Assembly (NCBI GenBank): GCA_944470555.2
Contig: OX104130.1
Coordinates: forward strand, 2,976,001-3,040,000
Direction of reading: 5' to 3'
Length of the DNA: 64,000 bases
From: Heterobilharzia americana
Taxonomy: Eukaryota > Platyhelminthes > Trematoda > Strigeidida > Schistosomatidae
The first letter of the stretch is position 1. Each line of letters starts with the position of its first letter. Positions 24,621-36,970 of this stretch are shown here, in pieces. Under the pieces are notes generated by a model, which was not told the DNA's origin, searched no databases, and was given only the letters and a program-made list of their open reading frames with translations. A program made the translations under genes and the position numbers.

Positions 24621-25690
24621 GTTCAGAAAGTCATTCACACCTTCCTTAAGACTATTCTCTTCAACTTTGAATTGCTCGTCATTGCACATGTCATACTTGT
24701 TATTGATTTGTAAACACTTGTCTTCTTCGGTGAAGAGTATTTAGGAGAATCGAATGAATCATGTTATATTTCACAAGAATTCAATATCTTCAAGGTGATT
24801 TGTGAGTTCCAGTCAATGACAGTTGTGTTCTATGATATAATTATGCTTCCTTTCGTTTAGGCAATGTGTTACAATGCAATGCTTCATATTTTCTGACCTC
24901 AGTAAACTTGTTTCATACTGCGACTACTGTCTATTATCCTAGATTCATTGACTGCACAGGTCACATGTGACTCACGAGAACCTGTCAGAATCTGTCTCTG
25001 AATCATATGGCAGTAAAACATTATGTAGTATTGAGTTGGGTGTTTCGCATTCCAGAATGACGTTGAATCGAATAACCGAATACTGACGTCTTCTCAACTA
25101 ATTCTAACGTCTCTAGATTACTTTCGATATGTAGTCGTTGGAGAGCACTGTTGATGATTCCCAAACTGAAATCACGTGTTTCTTCAATGTCTCTGAGTTT
25201 TAACTTGTTCTGCAACTGGAGTCAACGTGTTGTGAAAATCGACCAGTAATTCTCGTCAATTATCCAACTAGGAATTTCAACCACTCTGACTGATGCGTGT
25301 AGGAATGAGGACGCGAATGAGTTCGATAGGGAAAGACTTGATGAACCATGCGCATGATATGGATAGGTGTGAGTCGTTAACGATTATCGTTAGACAACAG
25401 AATAGACAGTTGTTATTAATTGAAGAAACTTGTGTGATTCCACTTGTCAAAGTGAAGGTTCTGTGTTCAGAAAGAAATGTTTAGTCAGCTTTGATGTACC
25501 ATGATAGGAACTGGAATGTTGTCTAGTCATATTTATTCTTCCCACTACTTGCTCTTCACTTTCAATTATCACCGTGATCTCATACTCGTGGTTTTCCGTT
25601 CCAGATCTGTTTTGCTTAATTTACCATATTTTCCATTCCCATTGTAATCATTATTGTTTGTCTCCGTATACAGGTGATTTTCTAATCATG
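24621..25690 (+). repeat. Third, truncated copy of the arm interior
   Basis: Nearly identical to 20284-21350 (only scattered substitutions seen, for example 'attatct' against 'actgtct', and 'gtagtcattgg' against 'gtagtcgttgg'). It starts abruptly at 'gttcagaaagtcattcac' directly after the outer end of the right arm and ends abruptly after 'ggtgattttctaatc'. It lies in the same orientation as the right arm, so it is a tandem partial duplication. Confidence 0.9.
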
Positions 25691-26554
25691 TTGGCTTGTA
25701 GGCGTACTATCTGGTCTGTTCATATTTTCGGATTACGCTATGAACTTTTTCGTTAGCGATATGACTCCCTCTTCCACTACTCACGCGTTCCTCGCCTGAG
25801 AATTCAGCCCCCCATCTCCATGTTTTGGATGTTGATTTGATCACTTGATTTAGATGTTAAGTTTTTCAGCGCGTGACTGCTCACAATATTAAAAACTGGT
25901 TTTGTTTTAACTTTGATTTACGCTGGAGTTTTATGGAGAACTGTTTGTGGTTTTTAAGTTGATATTGACCGTGAACTCTTATTATTTGTCGAGACATGGA
26001 AATTCTATGATCAGTCAACAGCTGATTCCTTCCATATCGTCACTCGTGACCTCACTGTCTAGGCATTGAATCCAGGACCTTCAGTTTTCGCAGCCAGTGC
26101 TTTACTTTTGGTTCGAAATCCAACGGTTCTTTTTTTCTTACTCCTGTCAGTCCGCGATATAGCACTACCTTCCTTCACTGCAGTCTTTGAACACCTTTCC
26201 TCCCATTCTATTTGGCATACCTCACTGTTAAAACTTTCATCACCTTGGTCTCCTTATTTCTGTCTACTGGCTTGAGTACACTTTGTTACGCCATGCCTCT
26301 TGTCATTGATAGTAACATGAAACTAATGTTCTATGTAAACATATTTGTTACCTTGATGATTATCTTGAATCTTAAATGGTTGACTGGCAATTTCACTTGG
26401 TCTGACGTTGCCGCAAGTTACAGAATACACAAGTTAGGTGTTACCAACTGTAAATAAATAAGTCAGTGAGCTGGTAATGTATATTCACAAATTCTTTCTG
26501 CATGTGACTGTAAGCCATTATTTACACAGATGCCTGTTCACAAGACTAAAGATT
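25691..26554. other. Mostly unassigned, with a family B SINE tail
   Basis: About 25990-26185 contains minus-oriented family B words ('gaatccaggaccttcagtt', 'tactcctgtcagtccgcgatatagcacta') without a ribozyme core. The rest is unassigned. Confidence 0.45.
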
Positions 26555-27600
26555 GTTATTACTTTTTGCCCCTTGGGTTCCTAGTGGAACATAGGGCTTC
26601 AGTAGCATGACGCCATTTCACTCTCTTCTCTGCAGTCTTTTCAACCTGTCGCCACGACTGCCCACCAGCTTTCATTTCTTCCTCACGCTATCTCCTCCAC
26701 ATCACCCTCAGCTCAGACGCCCAACTCGTCATTTCCCATTCGGCTTTTACTCGAGGGCACGGCGCATGATGTCCCCAATTGGTCTTCTCAGTGTATGTCC
26801 AGTACAATCCAATCCATCTCCACTTCCTTCTGCATATTTGTTGGTTGGTTCATTCCCACAGTTCTTTGTTGTTTATTTTTATTATTCTGGCCATCTGATC
26901 TTCAGTATCGAGCCAGAGTAGGTGGCAGCTGTTGATGAATGTCTGTAGTTCTTTGGAAGTGCTTTTCGTGACACGCCAACTCTCTGAACCATTTTGCAGC
27001 ACTGACTTGAAATTAGTGTTAAAAATCCGGATCCTTTTCTTTGTGCTGATTGCAGTAGATCTCCACACTGATTTCAGGTTAATGAAAGCCTGTCTCGCTG
27101 TCTTTCCAATCCTGGTTGACATGAACATCCTCATCTGTGCCGACGCCGCCGACGCCTGTAGTTGAAACAGTGCTGCCCTGACCAGGTAGGTAGGTGAAAG
27201 AGACTACTTACTTTAGATTTCTCCTGCTGATGGTGATTGATGCTTGTTGTTGTCATTGGTGGTGGTTGGGTATCTTCATCGCCTTTATCTTCTCTACGTT
27301 CACTTGAAGGGAGTCTCGTCTTCGCTGCGTCGTCTCTTCTGTCAACTTGTTGGTTATTGCCTGTCGATCATCGAGTTTGTGCGACAAAACATTAGACATG
27401 AATCATCATCGGGGAAATCCGAATTGTGTGTGGTCTTTTCATCGGTCTATGTAGCGTATGTCCATCTTCTCGCTCCTCACTGTTTGTTGCATGATCCAGT
27501 CTAGTCGAGTTGACCACAATTAGGAAGACGGTTGGTGATAGTAGGCGGCAGCCTTGTCTTACTCCTGTCTTCACTTCAAAGACGTAAACCGGAAGACAGT
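26555..27600 (-). pseudogene. RTE-type LINE, reverse transcriptase C-terminal remnant
   Basis: Minus-strand pieces in order: TGVRQGCRLLSPTVFLIVVN (about 27568-27510), the RT segment just before the catalytic box. Then IGKTARQAFINLKSVWRSTA and RIFNTNFKSVLQNGSESWR (about 27110-26960), typical of the LINE C-terminal region. Then the tail shared with 18880-19070 (26580-26820). The catalytic box itself is not recognisable; the sequence after VFLIVVN diverges. Multiple frames and stops show a dead copy. It belongs to the same family as the RTE copies at 17.3 and 58 kb but keeps a different part, so it is a separate insertion. Confidence 0.82.
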
Positions 27601-28489
27601 TTAGGCTAAATAATTTTATTGCTTATGGATCTATGTGAGATATCTGTGGTTCTGCACACTAATGTTGTTCGTAGGTTGTGATGATTGAAGGTGAGATTAT
27701 TACCTGGGTCATTGCAGAACTCGAATCACCGGTCTCTATATATTCTCTCTCCTGGCTGAGCTAAGAAATCCATCTCCTGACTAGGCCTTAAATTCAATCT
27801 GAATTTTCCACAGATTTGAAAATCACTGTCAAACCTAGTGGAAATACTTAATCTTTATTGTAACCTTCGGTTCATTCAGTCTTACCCTTTATTTCAGATA
27901 CTCGTCGTAATAAATGGACTTCAGGGTTATTTCAATAAGTAAATACTAGTCGAGAACAGAAATATCAGCGCTTCATTTTATCAACTGAATCTTGAATATA
28001 TTTTCCTCCTTTCAACTTAGATTCCTGTTCAAATCAAGTGAACTTTTATTATTTTATCTTAAAGCATTTTTAAGGTCATATAATCGATCATTTGCATGCA
28101 ATAATTTCATCATGAGATGAAGACGGAAGTTAAACATCTGATATCGAAGACAACATTAATTTTCCTGACAGTCATTTTGAATAAACTTTTATCTAAGTTA
28201 GATAAATTCAGAATATTTAGAGATTTAAAAAAATTGGTACAATATACCTATACATTTTTCTATTCACCGGTATTTAAACCTTCAAGATGACTCTGGATTT
28301 TATGTTTTGTAGTAAGATTTGAATTCATCTTTCATGGCGTATCGTAGAAAAATAGATTTGTTGATATTTCGGTTTTGGATTTGTCTGCACATCCATACCT
28401 TTTTGCTGTGATGCAGATGTGGCAAAATAACCAATTGAATTGTAACCTCAATGACGAAATACACACGTTATACTCGAATTAACCATAAT
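27601..28489. other. No recognised feature
   Basis: AT-rich; nothing recognised. Confidence 0.35.
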
Positions 28490-28710
28490 AATTGTTTGCC
28501 TAGAGTAAAGTTGGTGCTACTGTAGTGAGTGTTGCTGATAAGAATGGATATAAGTAGTATATGTTGAGAGGGTGGCAGAAATCATAGGCAATTACCAGCA
28601 ATGGGTAAGGATTCTACCCAGAGGAACGCAAGAGACAAGGAGGGAGTGTTAAGAGCAAATCAAGATAAATGCCGAAGAGGAAATGAAGCACATTATGCAA
28701 ATGACTGTCT
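28490..28710 (+). repeat. Dispersed repeat, unclassified, copy 1
   Basis: Matches 55280-55495 in reverse complement at high similarity ('gaatggataTAAGTAGTATATG', 'caattaccagcaatgggta', 'gcaagagacaaggagggagt'). The open frame at 28601-28846 begins inside it. It may be the end of a retroelement, but no motif identifies it. Confidence 0.7.
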
Positions 28711-28859
28711 TAATGCAAGATGCATCATATATGTCGACTATTGTACCTTCCTTCGTCTTTGTGTTCTAATTTACTTCATTGCTAGTGCTGGTAATGACAG
28801 TGGTGGGGGTACATACAATCTTAACAATAGCCGGTGCGATTTTTAAGCCAACTGGCGGG

Positions 28860-30060
28860 ACGTTATGAGATACTTGTTGTTCAGAAGGAGGATTTTGATG
28901 GTGTTGTATTCTTTGATCTGGATGGTTTGTTCGTGAAGTTTTACGCTGTCATTCTAGACAACATCACAAACTTCCAAAGAAGTGACTTAGGTGTTTTTCG
29001 TGAAATCTTGTCATTGTCTCCATGTGTATTTCGGCTGAATCTCCTGTCAATATGAACTTTAACCTAACTGTTGTTTCTTATTAGTTGGTAGATTGGGCCG
29101 ATGTGATCTGAATGCCAAGCTTCTAAAAATTCTCTGGCGTTCCTTGGATTTCCTCTATCCACAATTCTCCATGTGCATTGATATCAGAGAAGATGTGTCA
29201 TGACGCTTCCCTGCTAGTTGATGTTTATGTAGACAGATGGGAAGAGGCAGGCTGACCACTCTGTCAGATGTAGTTTTTTTCAGAGTTTCTACTGTTTATT
29301 TTGTGATAATGTTTGCTTCATTTTCCTTCGCTGGTTGGTTTGGATAACAGATAATGAAGAGATTTTGTGGGCTTATGGGGTACAGTGATTTTAAGGGCTT
29401 TAGTAGTCTGTTTGTGATCTTGGATACATTCTTCATGTAAGGTAAAATGGTTTATTTATTGGTTTCCAAGGATGACTTCCTGGTTGATGATGAATTATCA
29501 AAACATCTTTTGATGAGGTTACGTGGATAGCTATTTTTCCGCAGAAAAGTTACTCAATAGTTGTTTTTTTTCTCCACATGTTCGATGTACTAAGGTGTGT
29601 CTTGGTTCTTTTGGACAATGTTCTTATACAACTAATTTTCTACGTTGTTCTGTTGTGGCTACAATGGTTCAAGATTTGATCCGTATAAAATTTTTTCCTG
29701 ATATACTTCAGTTTCCAGTTTCCCCGAATCTTTCCTAGTAATCAGAATAACTAAAATGCAAGTTTGTTATTTAACTCCTCTTCCACAGTTGTGAATTCGA
29801 TGTCATCAGAAACGTTTTTCATTAATTTCAAAGCGTTTTTCAATTCGTTTCTTTTAGTGATGACAGAAGTGTCATCTACATATCACACCCAAAGTTTTTG
29901 TTTGACCAGGGGTAATACCACAGTTTCCAGTCTTTTCATTGCTGCTTCTGCAATCAGTCCTGATATAGGTGGTCCCATTAGTGTTCTTTTTTCTGTTTTT
30001 AGAGCTTGTCGTTGAGTTGGACTTTCGGTGTCTCTAACGTTACAAATACGCTTTACTACT
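28860..30060 (-). pseudogene. Penelope-like element: RT C-terminal half plus GIY-YIG endonuclease tail
   Basis: The minus strand encodes LMGPPISGLIAEA (about 29985-29940), then a stop, then the reverse transcriptase catalytic box YVDD (29871-29882), followed by DIEFTTVEEELNNKLAFFLD-like sequence. Further downstream are a KHQLAGKRHD stretch and IIDRGNPRNAREFLEAWHSD-like residues (about 29165-29105, partly frameshifted), which match the end of the GIY-YIG endonuclease region of PLEs. Several stops and frameshifts are present. PLEs copy RNA into DNA at nicked chromosome sites. The aspartates of the catalytic box are retained, but the gene is broken. Confidence 0.8.
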
Positions 30061-30104
30061 GGATGACAACAAGACCAAGATCATGTCCTACTTCTTCCCA
30101 CAGA

Positions 30105-30295
30105 TTAGTGATGGCTAGTGACTAGCTGTGGAGTCCTAGGCGCGTGTTTCGCCTGCTTAAGGACTCGTCAGCTGAATGCATCTGCCTTTCAGTGGGTGAT
30201 GTTGCTCCCACAATCCGCTTCAAACACCAGTGAATTATCGACTAGGTCAGTGAGTCACGATAGTCACTGCTTTTGTGAGGGTCATCACACAAACC
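30105..30295 (-). mobile_element. Hammerhead SINE, family A, core intact
   Basis: Minus-oriented. The ribozyme (30128-30185) keeps CTGACGA (30165-30171) and GAAA (30147-30150). Stem II GTCC/GGC pairs with one wobble. The cleavage triplet is GCC where the family has AUC or GUC, so the A15.1-U16.1 pair is lost. The tRNA-like head (30200-30265) has a damaged box B. Confidence 0.65.
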
Positions 30296-30960
30296 GACGG
30301 CATTTTCCGTTTCTTGCAGTTGCTCCAAATCACAAAAAAGAACGCCCCACAAGAAAGCCGCAGATATTTAATACGGGATCTTCATATAAACGGCTGAAAT
30401 GCGTGTTGCATAAAAATACTTCTTTCATACCTTATATAATTTTATGTGATCAAAAAACGAATCATTTTTATTCCTCCTTTCATACAATCTCAATTGGTAC
30501 ACTTAACAATGGCTACTTCCCTCATCAAGGACTTTCCTTGCTACTTGAAGAGCCAAAAGCCAATGTCTGATACGGAAATACCTTGATTGATCTAGAAGTA
30601 CAAGAAAAGATGAATTAAGCATATGTTGTTACTATGGTAGGCTTTACTGGCTGACCTAAACATCTAGGTCACTGCCTTGTCTCAAGTGACTCATATTCAT
30701 CATACGGGACTAAATGCTGATGATACCTTCTAGCTTGGGGCCGAAACATCAAAAAGGAAACCTGAAACTAGATGAACTTCAGGCATTCATCATTCTGATC
30801 CCTAAGCAACAAATCTTGCTTATTTTTTCTCAAAGGACGAATATACTTCAAGCCTAACTAATTGAATATTAAAAGAATGCATTACTGGTCGATTGATTCA
30901 GGATTTATTATGCAATAAAACTTTAAAATTCAAGGAAAAAACCCATCTACGACATAAAAT
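30296..30960. other. No gene recognised; possible ribozyme-like word
   Basis: At 30716-30752 'ctgatga' is followed after 19 bases by 'gaaac', the spacing of a hammerhead, but the intervening bases do not make a clear stem II. The remainder is unassigned. Confidence 0.3.
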
Positions 30961-30962
30961 GG

Positions 30963-30966
<4 letters not shown>

Positions 30967-31007
<41 letters not shown>
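30967..31007. repeat. (CA)n microsatellite
   Basis: About 20 uninterrupted AC units. Confidence 0.95.
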
Positions 31008-31009
<2 letters not shown>

Positions 31010-31559
31010 GAGAGATTTCACCCAGGTGAAACGACGACAGTCTGACCTTGAGATAACCAGTACCCAATGAGGGTTGCTATGACGGTTAACAGACAGTCGA
31101 ACAGTTCTTATCAGTAGATTAGAGCTTCATCCTCTCCAACAACTACAAACACGTCTAACGGTATGCTAATCTTCCTTATCATACAGGACCATATTTTGTA
31201 CACCAAATCTTCTTGAATGCGTCCATAAAGAGTTATTCTTGATAACTGCAACAAATTACATTGAAGGAAAACAGGAGTTATTCCTCGAAAAACGTTGGTA
31301 GTGAACACTTACCCACATGTTCTTTAGAGTGACTTTTGACCTCATTTCCTGTAGTACATTGCTGAATTACTATCCTGGGCTAAATTCAGTAATTCTGACA
31401 TATGACAGCTACTCTCATATATATGCAGTGTACCTATGCCTCCTGAGTCTCAGTACAAGAGAATAAATTTGCACTGTGGTAGGTTATAGTTCCATTTTAA
31501 GTGATTTACTAGGTATATCAGACGGTGAAACAGCATTATTTTCTGGTTTACTTTTCGGG

Positions 31560-32550
<991 letters not shown>

Positions 32551-32664
32551 AGGGGTTAATGTTCAAAAGACGACTCTCGTATGTATTATCAGGAAATTTC
32601 AGTTTTCAGTTCCCCATGCACTGTGTCATCACCACCACTATTATTATTGTCATTATTTACAGTA

Positions 32665-32990
32665 ATGATGGGCAATGGCTAGCAGTGGAATCCACGATGC
32701 ACATTTCTTCCTATTTGGTACTCGTCAGCTGGATGTACTTGCTCCCCAGTGAGTGATGCTGTTTTTACCTGGACTCGGACTCGGGAGCGATCACTTCAAA
32801 CGTGAGAGCGCTTTCCACTACACACCGAGCCACGAGAGCTGCTTCTTGTCTGACGGGTATAGTTTTAGTGTTATTGCTTGTATTACACCGTCGTTGATTG
32901 GACCGAATTGATCAGTTTCTGTTGGCATATGGGGTCCTATGGGGAGGCCTCGATATTGTCTGTGTTTTAATTATGCATGGTAATTAGTTA
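32665..32990 (-). mobile_element. Near full-length family A hammerhead SINE
   Basis: Minus-oriented, about 325 bp. From its 5' end (right) come the unique body ('cgatattgtctg', 'ttgattggaccgaattgatcag'), 'gacgggtata', the tRNA-like head (box B at about 32770-32785, box A near 32815) and the ribozyme (32690-32742). The core has CTGACGA (32722-32728) and GAAA (32704-32707). Stem III ATGTGCAT closes with AU pairs, and the cleavage triplet is AUC. Stem I (GTACATCC against GGATT) is mostly kept. Stem II has a G-A mismatch at its base (GTACC...GGAA). Of family A here, this copy is closest to a working ribozyme. Confidence 0.75.
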
Positions 32991-33149
32991 TTATTATTAT
33001 TAATAACACCCGTTTTACCACTACTGCCAATATATTTCTTATAATTTCGAGTGGACTTATTAATTAATTTAATCGTATAATTATTGACGCATACCGTATC
33101 CTCAGTGTACCCAATTTATTATCTCAGATCTTCTGTCTTGCTGATAAGT

Positions 33150-33850
33150 TTCTTACCCCTGTTGGTTAGACACTTCAAGATGCTAACTTTAACTGACATA
33201 GTGTGAGATGATTTGAAGATTCTACTCCCCAAACTTTCATTTTGTTTCGGTTTGATTTCTCCACTGTGTTACCAACGTGGAAGGGTTTCAAAGTATTCTC
33301 AGTAAGGCTACCATCAGAACGGCATTTAAGCTTACAAACTCACTTAGAAATGAGCTAAGTAGGTTAAAAAATCTTATTGATCGAATTAGGCGGAGACATT
33401 TTGCTTAACAAGTCGTTTGCGACGACTACGAGGTCAAATTCATAGGTCAAAGTAGTCGATCAGGGTCAATTAGGCTCTTCGAACACAAAAACCTGGCCAA
33501 GTCAGGGTTAGTAGGTTTCGGTAAGATCAGAAATCTAGAAAAAAGCTTCGCCTTGGCTATGCATGAAATTACACAACCCCATAATATGGCTGGACGGAGT
33601 AAACGGCCTTAAAACTAACTTAGTTGTATGAAAGGTGAGATTCTAATCGAATCAACATCGAATACATTCAATAAGAATGATTCAGTACCTGTCACAGATT
33701 TATGGAAAATTCTACCACCATCATCACAAGGAAGGCGAGAGAATTGGAACTATATAAACTATGCCCGAAAGTTATGGAGTTTCTTTTACATTAGTTTGAG
33801 TATCTGGGACAGCTGGGGTTTAACGGACTTGTATTGATACTGGGAGATGA
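33150..33850 (+). pseudogene. Penelope-like element, GIY-YIG endonuclease fragment
   Basis: Plus strand. CDDYEVKFIGQSSRSGSIRLFEHKN (33421-33496, given here only by its key residues C-DD, FIG at 33439-33447, R and EH) resembles the GIY-YIG start of PLE endonucleases, where the second motif is YIG. LAMHEI and a frameshifted ES-SNTFNKNDS segment follow (to about 33690), then GRRENWNYINYARK. The same series occurs on the minus strand at 32110-31600, so the two are copies of one family in opposite orientation on either side of a family A SINE. Stops at about 33605-33625 break it. Confidence 0.7.
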
Positions 33851-34295
33851 TTGAAGGTGAAATGGAGATTTAGGCGGTGGCAGGATTCGAACAACCAACC
33901 ACTGGGTTGTAGACCCTATGCTCTGCGAACTGAACCACAAAACGCAACTACTGACCACATTTTTATTTCACTGTAGTACAACACCACCAAATCATAGCTA
34001 TCTCAGATACTCGAAATGATAATCATTATGATGCTCCCTCTCCTTAATTCAGCTGTATTTAGGTATTGATGAAAAGTCCTGACTGAAGAGCCAGTGTGAG
34101 TACTATTAAGCGATAGTAACATGTCACTAATTACTACAGCAGTAAGCCAAAACCCTTAGTGATTGGAACAAATAAAAATCTGGTTAACAGTTGTGTTCCC
34201 TAGCTTAGTTGATAGACAACCGAGCCGACAACCTGGTGTTTGCTGGTTCAATTCCCTCCACAGCTCAGATCTCTATTTCACCTTCACTTGTCACC
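33842..34295. mobile_element. Compact element with tRNA-like terminal inverted repeats, copy 2
   Basis: Same structure as 6756-7213. The left end 'ggagatgattgaaggtgaaatgg' pairs with the right end read in reverse, 'gggtgacaagtgaaggtgaaat'. Each end has an outward tRNA-like module: minus strand at 33876-33950 with box B GTTCGAATCC, plus strand at 34193-34258 with box A TAGCTTAGTTG and box B GGTTCAATTCC. The interior shares 'cctgactgaagagccagtgtgagta' with copy 1. It lies directly next to the PLE remnant ending at 33850. Confidence 0.72.
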
Positions 34296-34904
34296 CAGTA
34301 TTATTTTGAAATGATTATGGATAATAAACTTTTGTCCGAAATGTAATCCAGGCTACTGTGTAAATTTTATCAGGCAGCTGGGTTAGATCAGAGTGGTGTA
34401 TATACCACTGATGAGCTGGCTTGGCAACAAACATGTGAAACGTACCCCAGTGTTCAGATCACTGGTTGAATCTCTGAATTCACGTTTACCTTAAAAATCA
34501 TATTTTGAATGGTTTATTCTTGTCACTGAAGTTTGTTCCTATCCTTTATCTCTTATGCACATATTATATAATGTTAAGATATGCTACAAAAAGGAAAATG
34601 CTTCCATTGAAACCATGTACTATGCTGCCTTCAAATACTTACTGATTTAGCCAGAAACTGTCACCTATCAACTGCATATTATTTTCTGAAAGATCGGTTG
34701 AAATTTGTTGCATAACTGACATTTTAAGCGAAATGTCAACAAAGTTACCTATTTCAAGCGTATTACTTTTTCATAAGGATTACGTAACAGCAGCAGAACG
34801 AAAAAAATTAGCCATTCAACTGACATGTAAACAGAAAGACATTTTGGATTTATGCATATATATATATATATATGTATAACGTTGGTCCTATTTAGGACAC
34901 TTAA
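34296..34904. other. No recognised gene; short TA run
   Basis: Unassigned except for a short (TA)n run at about 34855-34872 directly upstream of a family A SINE. Confidence 0.4.
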
Positions 34905-35275
34905 TGATGGACAGTGGCTACCAGTAGAATTCAGGATGCGCGTTTCGTCCTATTTGGGACCCATTCATCAGTTGGATGTACCTAACTCCCAGTGAGTAGT
35001 GTTGTTTCAACCATGGCTCGAACCCAGGACCAGTTGCTTCACACGACAGATCACATTTCTACCAAAATATTGCGTTAAAGCAGCCAGCTATTGCGTAATC
35101 AGGATAATATGCTTTTGATGTCACGGCTTACAAGCTCTGGTGTTTGAAGCGATTGGCTTTGGGTCCGAGTCCTAATAGTCACAGCGTCACTCACTGGAAG
35201 GTGAGTGAGTAAGCCACAAATTGGACAAAACTCAAGTTTCGGATTCCACTTTTAGCCATTATACTTGGTGTTTGT
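34905..35275. mobile_element. Head-to-head pair of family A SINEs
   Basis: A minus-oriented copy (34905-35090) and a plus-oriented copy (35090-35275) face each other with tRNA-like heads inside and ribozymes outside. The left ribozyme (34935-34982) has intact GAAA and stem II (GTCC/GGAC) and an AUC triplet, but four extra bases (ATGG) lie between CTGATGA and stem II. The right ribozyme (35205-35262) is degenerate (GTGAGTAAGCC...GGACAAAAC). Confidence 0.68.
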
Positions 35276-35664
35276 TGTCAATGACAATGGAACTCATTTG
35301 TCCAATGGTAGACATATCTGTACGTAGTGGCGAATGATGCTCAGCTTGGGTCTTCTTAAAACTACAATACATAACCTCTATGGTAATCTGAAAGATTCAT
35401 TGAAAAGGTTTAATCTCTGAAGTCATAGATTTCCTATTGGTGACAACTGATCAATGAGGATATGGCCTAGTGGTTGTGTGCACCCTCAAACTATCTGAAG
35501 CTCTTAGATACGAACCGATCGATTTAGAGCGATTATAATTGTTTGAAGGGTATGGTGCTAACTAGGGTACCTGATACTCGTAATTTGTCAGTGTTATTCT
35601 GAATTAACTTAACGACCTCCCTTGGCAGATGGACTCCTATGCAGATGTTCTGATCTTGCCTTTA

Positions 35665-35850
35665 ATTTACTTGGTGGTGGCTACTAGTGGGATCCAGGAA
35701 GGTGCATATACCTGTACCTTCGTAAGTAAAAATAGCTCCAGTCAGAGTCGAAATCACCACCCATCGCTTTTAACGTCAAAGAGTTATCCACTAGATCACT
35801 GTTACACGAAAGACACCTTTTGGTATTTTAAGCATATATCTATAGGTGCA
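35665..35850 (-). mobile_element. Family A SINE with ribozyme deleted
   Basis: 'tggtggctactagtgggatccagg' is the 3' end, and 'catcgcttttaacgtcaaagagttatccactaga' is the tRNA-like head. The hammerhead between them is replaced by 'aaggtgcatatacctgtacc'. Confidence 0.6.
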
Positions 35851-36150
35851 CACTTCTGATAGGTTCAAAATTTGGACGAAACAACCGTCTGATTCTAATA
35901 TCTACCAGTGATTTCTAGCTGGTCAGTTCATAATGAAAAATTCCTTCAAATTAATCGATTTTCCGTTGAATGGTCTTCGTTAACTTGTGAACAACATTGA
36001 CTGAATGGTAACTGCCCACTATGAGACATGGTAGCCCTTGGTCGATCCCTTACAATGGTAGTACATGAGCACTACTGAAGAGTCTCGAAGTGGGACGAAA
36101 CAGCCGTTCAGTACCCTAGGTTTTCAACGATTCTTCAGTTTATGTCCATC
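35845..36150 (+). mobile_element. Two family B SINE 3' parts, one with intact ribozyme core
   Basis: The first ribozyme (35845-35900) reads CTGATAG, so G8 is lost. The second (36066-36114) has CTGAAGA (36075-36081), a five-pair stem II (GTCTC/GGGAC) and GAAA (36097-36100). Its stem III is of the AC/GT form, with GUU at the cleavage position, which is a permitted triplet. Stem I is partly mismatched next to the core. The tRNA-like heads are mostly lost. The second is one of the two most intact cores in the window. Confidence 0.68.
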
Positions 36151-36539
36151 TTAGAGAATGCTGTCATATAATTGACTCAATGAAACCACTTTAATAGACT
36201 AGCATTAGTATGGGCAGCTTCAAATTTCGCTTCAAAAAGGTTTGTCAACATTGAATCGAAGCATGGTGTTTTGTTAGTATTTATAGTTAGTCATCATTAT
36301 AACCAGTAATTTTCTCTCAAAACACAAATATACTACTTACTTGTCTACGTGGAGAAAATATTTCAAGCATTTGCAACCCGATGAGTATACAGTGAATAAA
36401 AGGTAGTATTATTTGCGAAAATTCAATATATTGATCTACGAAGTGACCTTCTGTTTTACCCTGGAGACTGTGTTACAAAAGACCCAGTCAGAGAGTTCAA
36501 TTTTTTCTAATGCACAGGATTTATGAATAAGACTTTAAA

Positions 36540-36970
36540 CTTTAGAAGTAGTATTCATCATGGAATGACATCAGCTGGGGAAAATCTGGGAGCACTGAAA
36601 AATACATTACTGTATAATGCTCATTAGTGACTTGCTTCCAGATGGATATCTCAAAGTTCTAACAAGAAGCCGTGACCTGTGGGGTCAAGCAGTCGCAAGT
36701 GAAGTGGATGCTAACTGAAGACCTTGGGTGACAGTCGCACTATATCGTGAATTGATAGAAGTTGGAAATTGCGAACCAGTAGAAACCGACCTACTGGCTG
36801 AATGGTTAAGGGGTTGGCCATGAAACCTGCAGGTCCTGAGTTCGACCCCTAGCCGGGTCGTGGGTGTGTACTGTTGATGAGTCCATACAAGGACGAAACA
36901 GCTGTCCAGTGCTCCTAGATTTTCAATGGTTCCCCAACTGCTGTGTAAATCCCTACATACCTGCAAACTA
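36540..36970 (+). mobile_element. Hammerhead SINE, family B, long copy
   Basis: Plus-oriented. Order: 'tactgtataatgctcattagtgac', 'gtgacctgtggggtcaa', 'gcaagtgaagtggatgctaac', a tRNA-like head with box A-like TGGCTGAATGG (about 36795-36806) and box B GAGTTCGACCCC (36837-36848), then the ribozyme 36868-36912. Stem II, GAAA (36895-36898) and the GUC triplet are intact, but C3 is U (TTGATGA). A shared T at this place in the copies at 41534 and 8764 suggests an inherited subfamily mutation. Confidence 0.72.

Noticed and set aside
30716..30752. Stand-alone hammerhead near the PLE
   Set aside because: CTGATGA and GAAAC are at suitable distance but no stem II can be drawn next to A9 and no tRNA-like head is present; kept only as a note.
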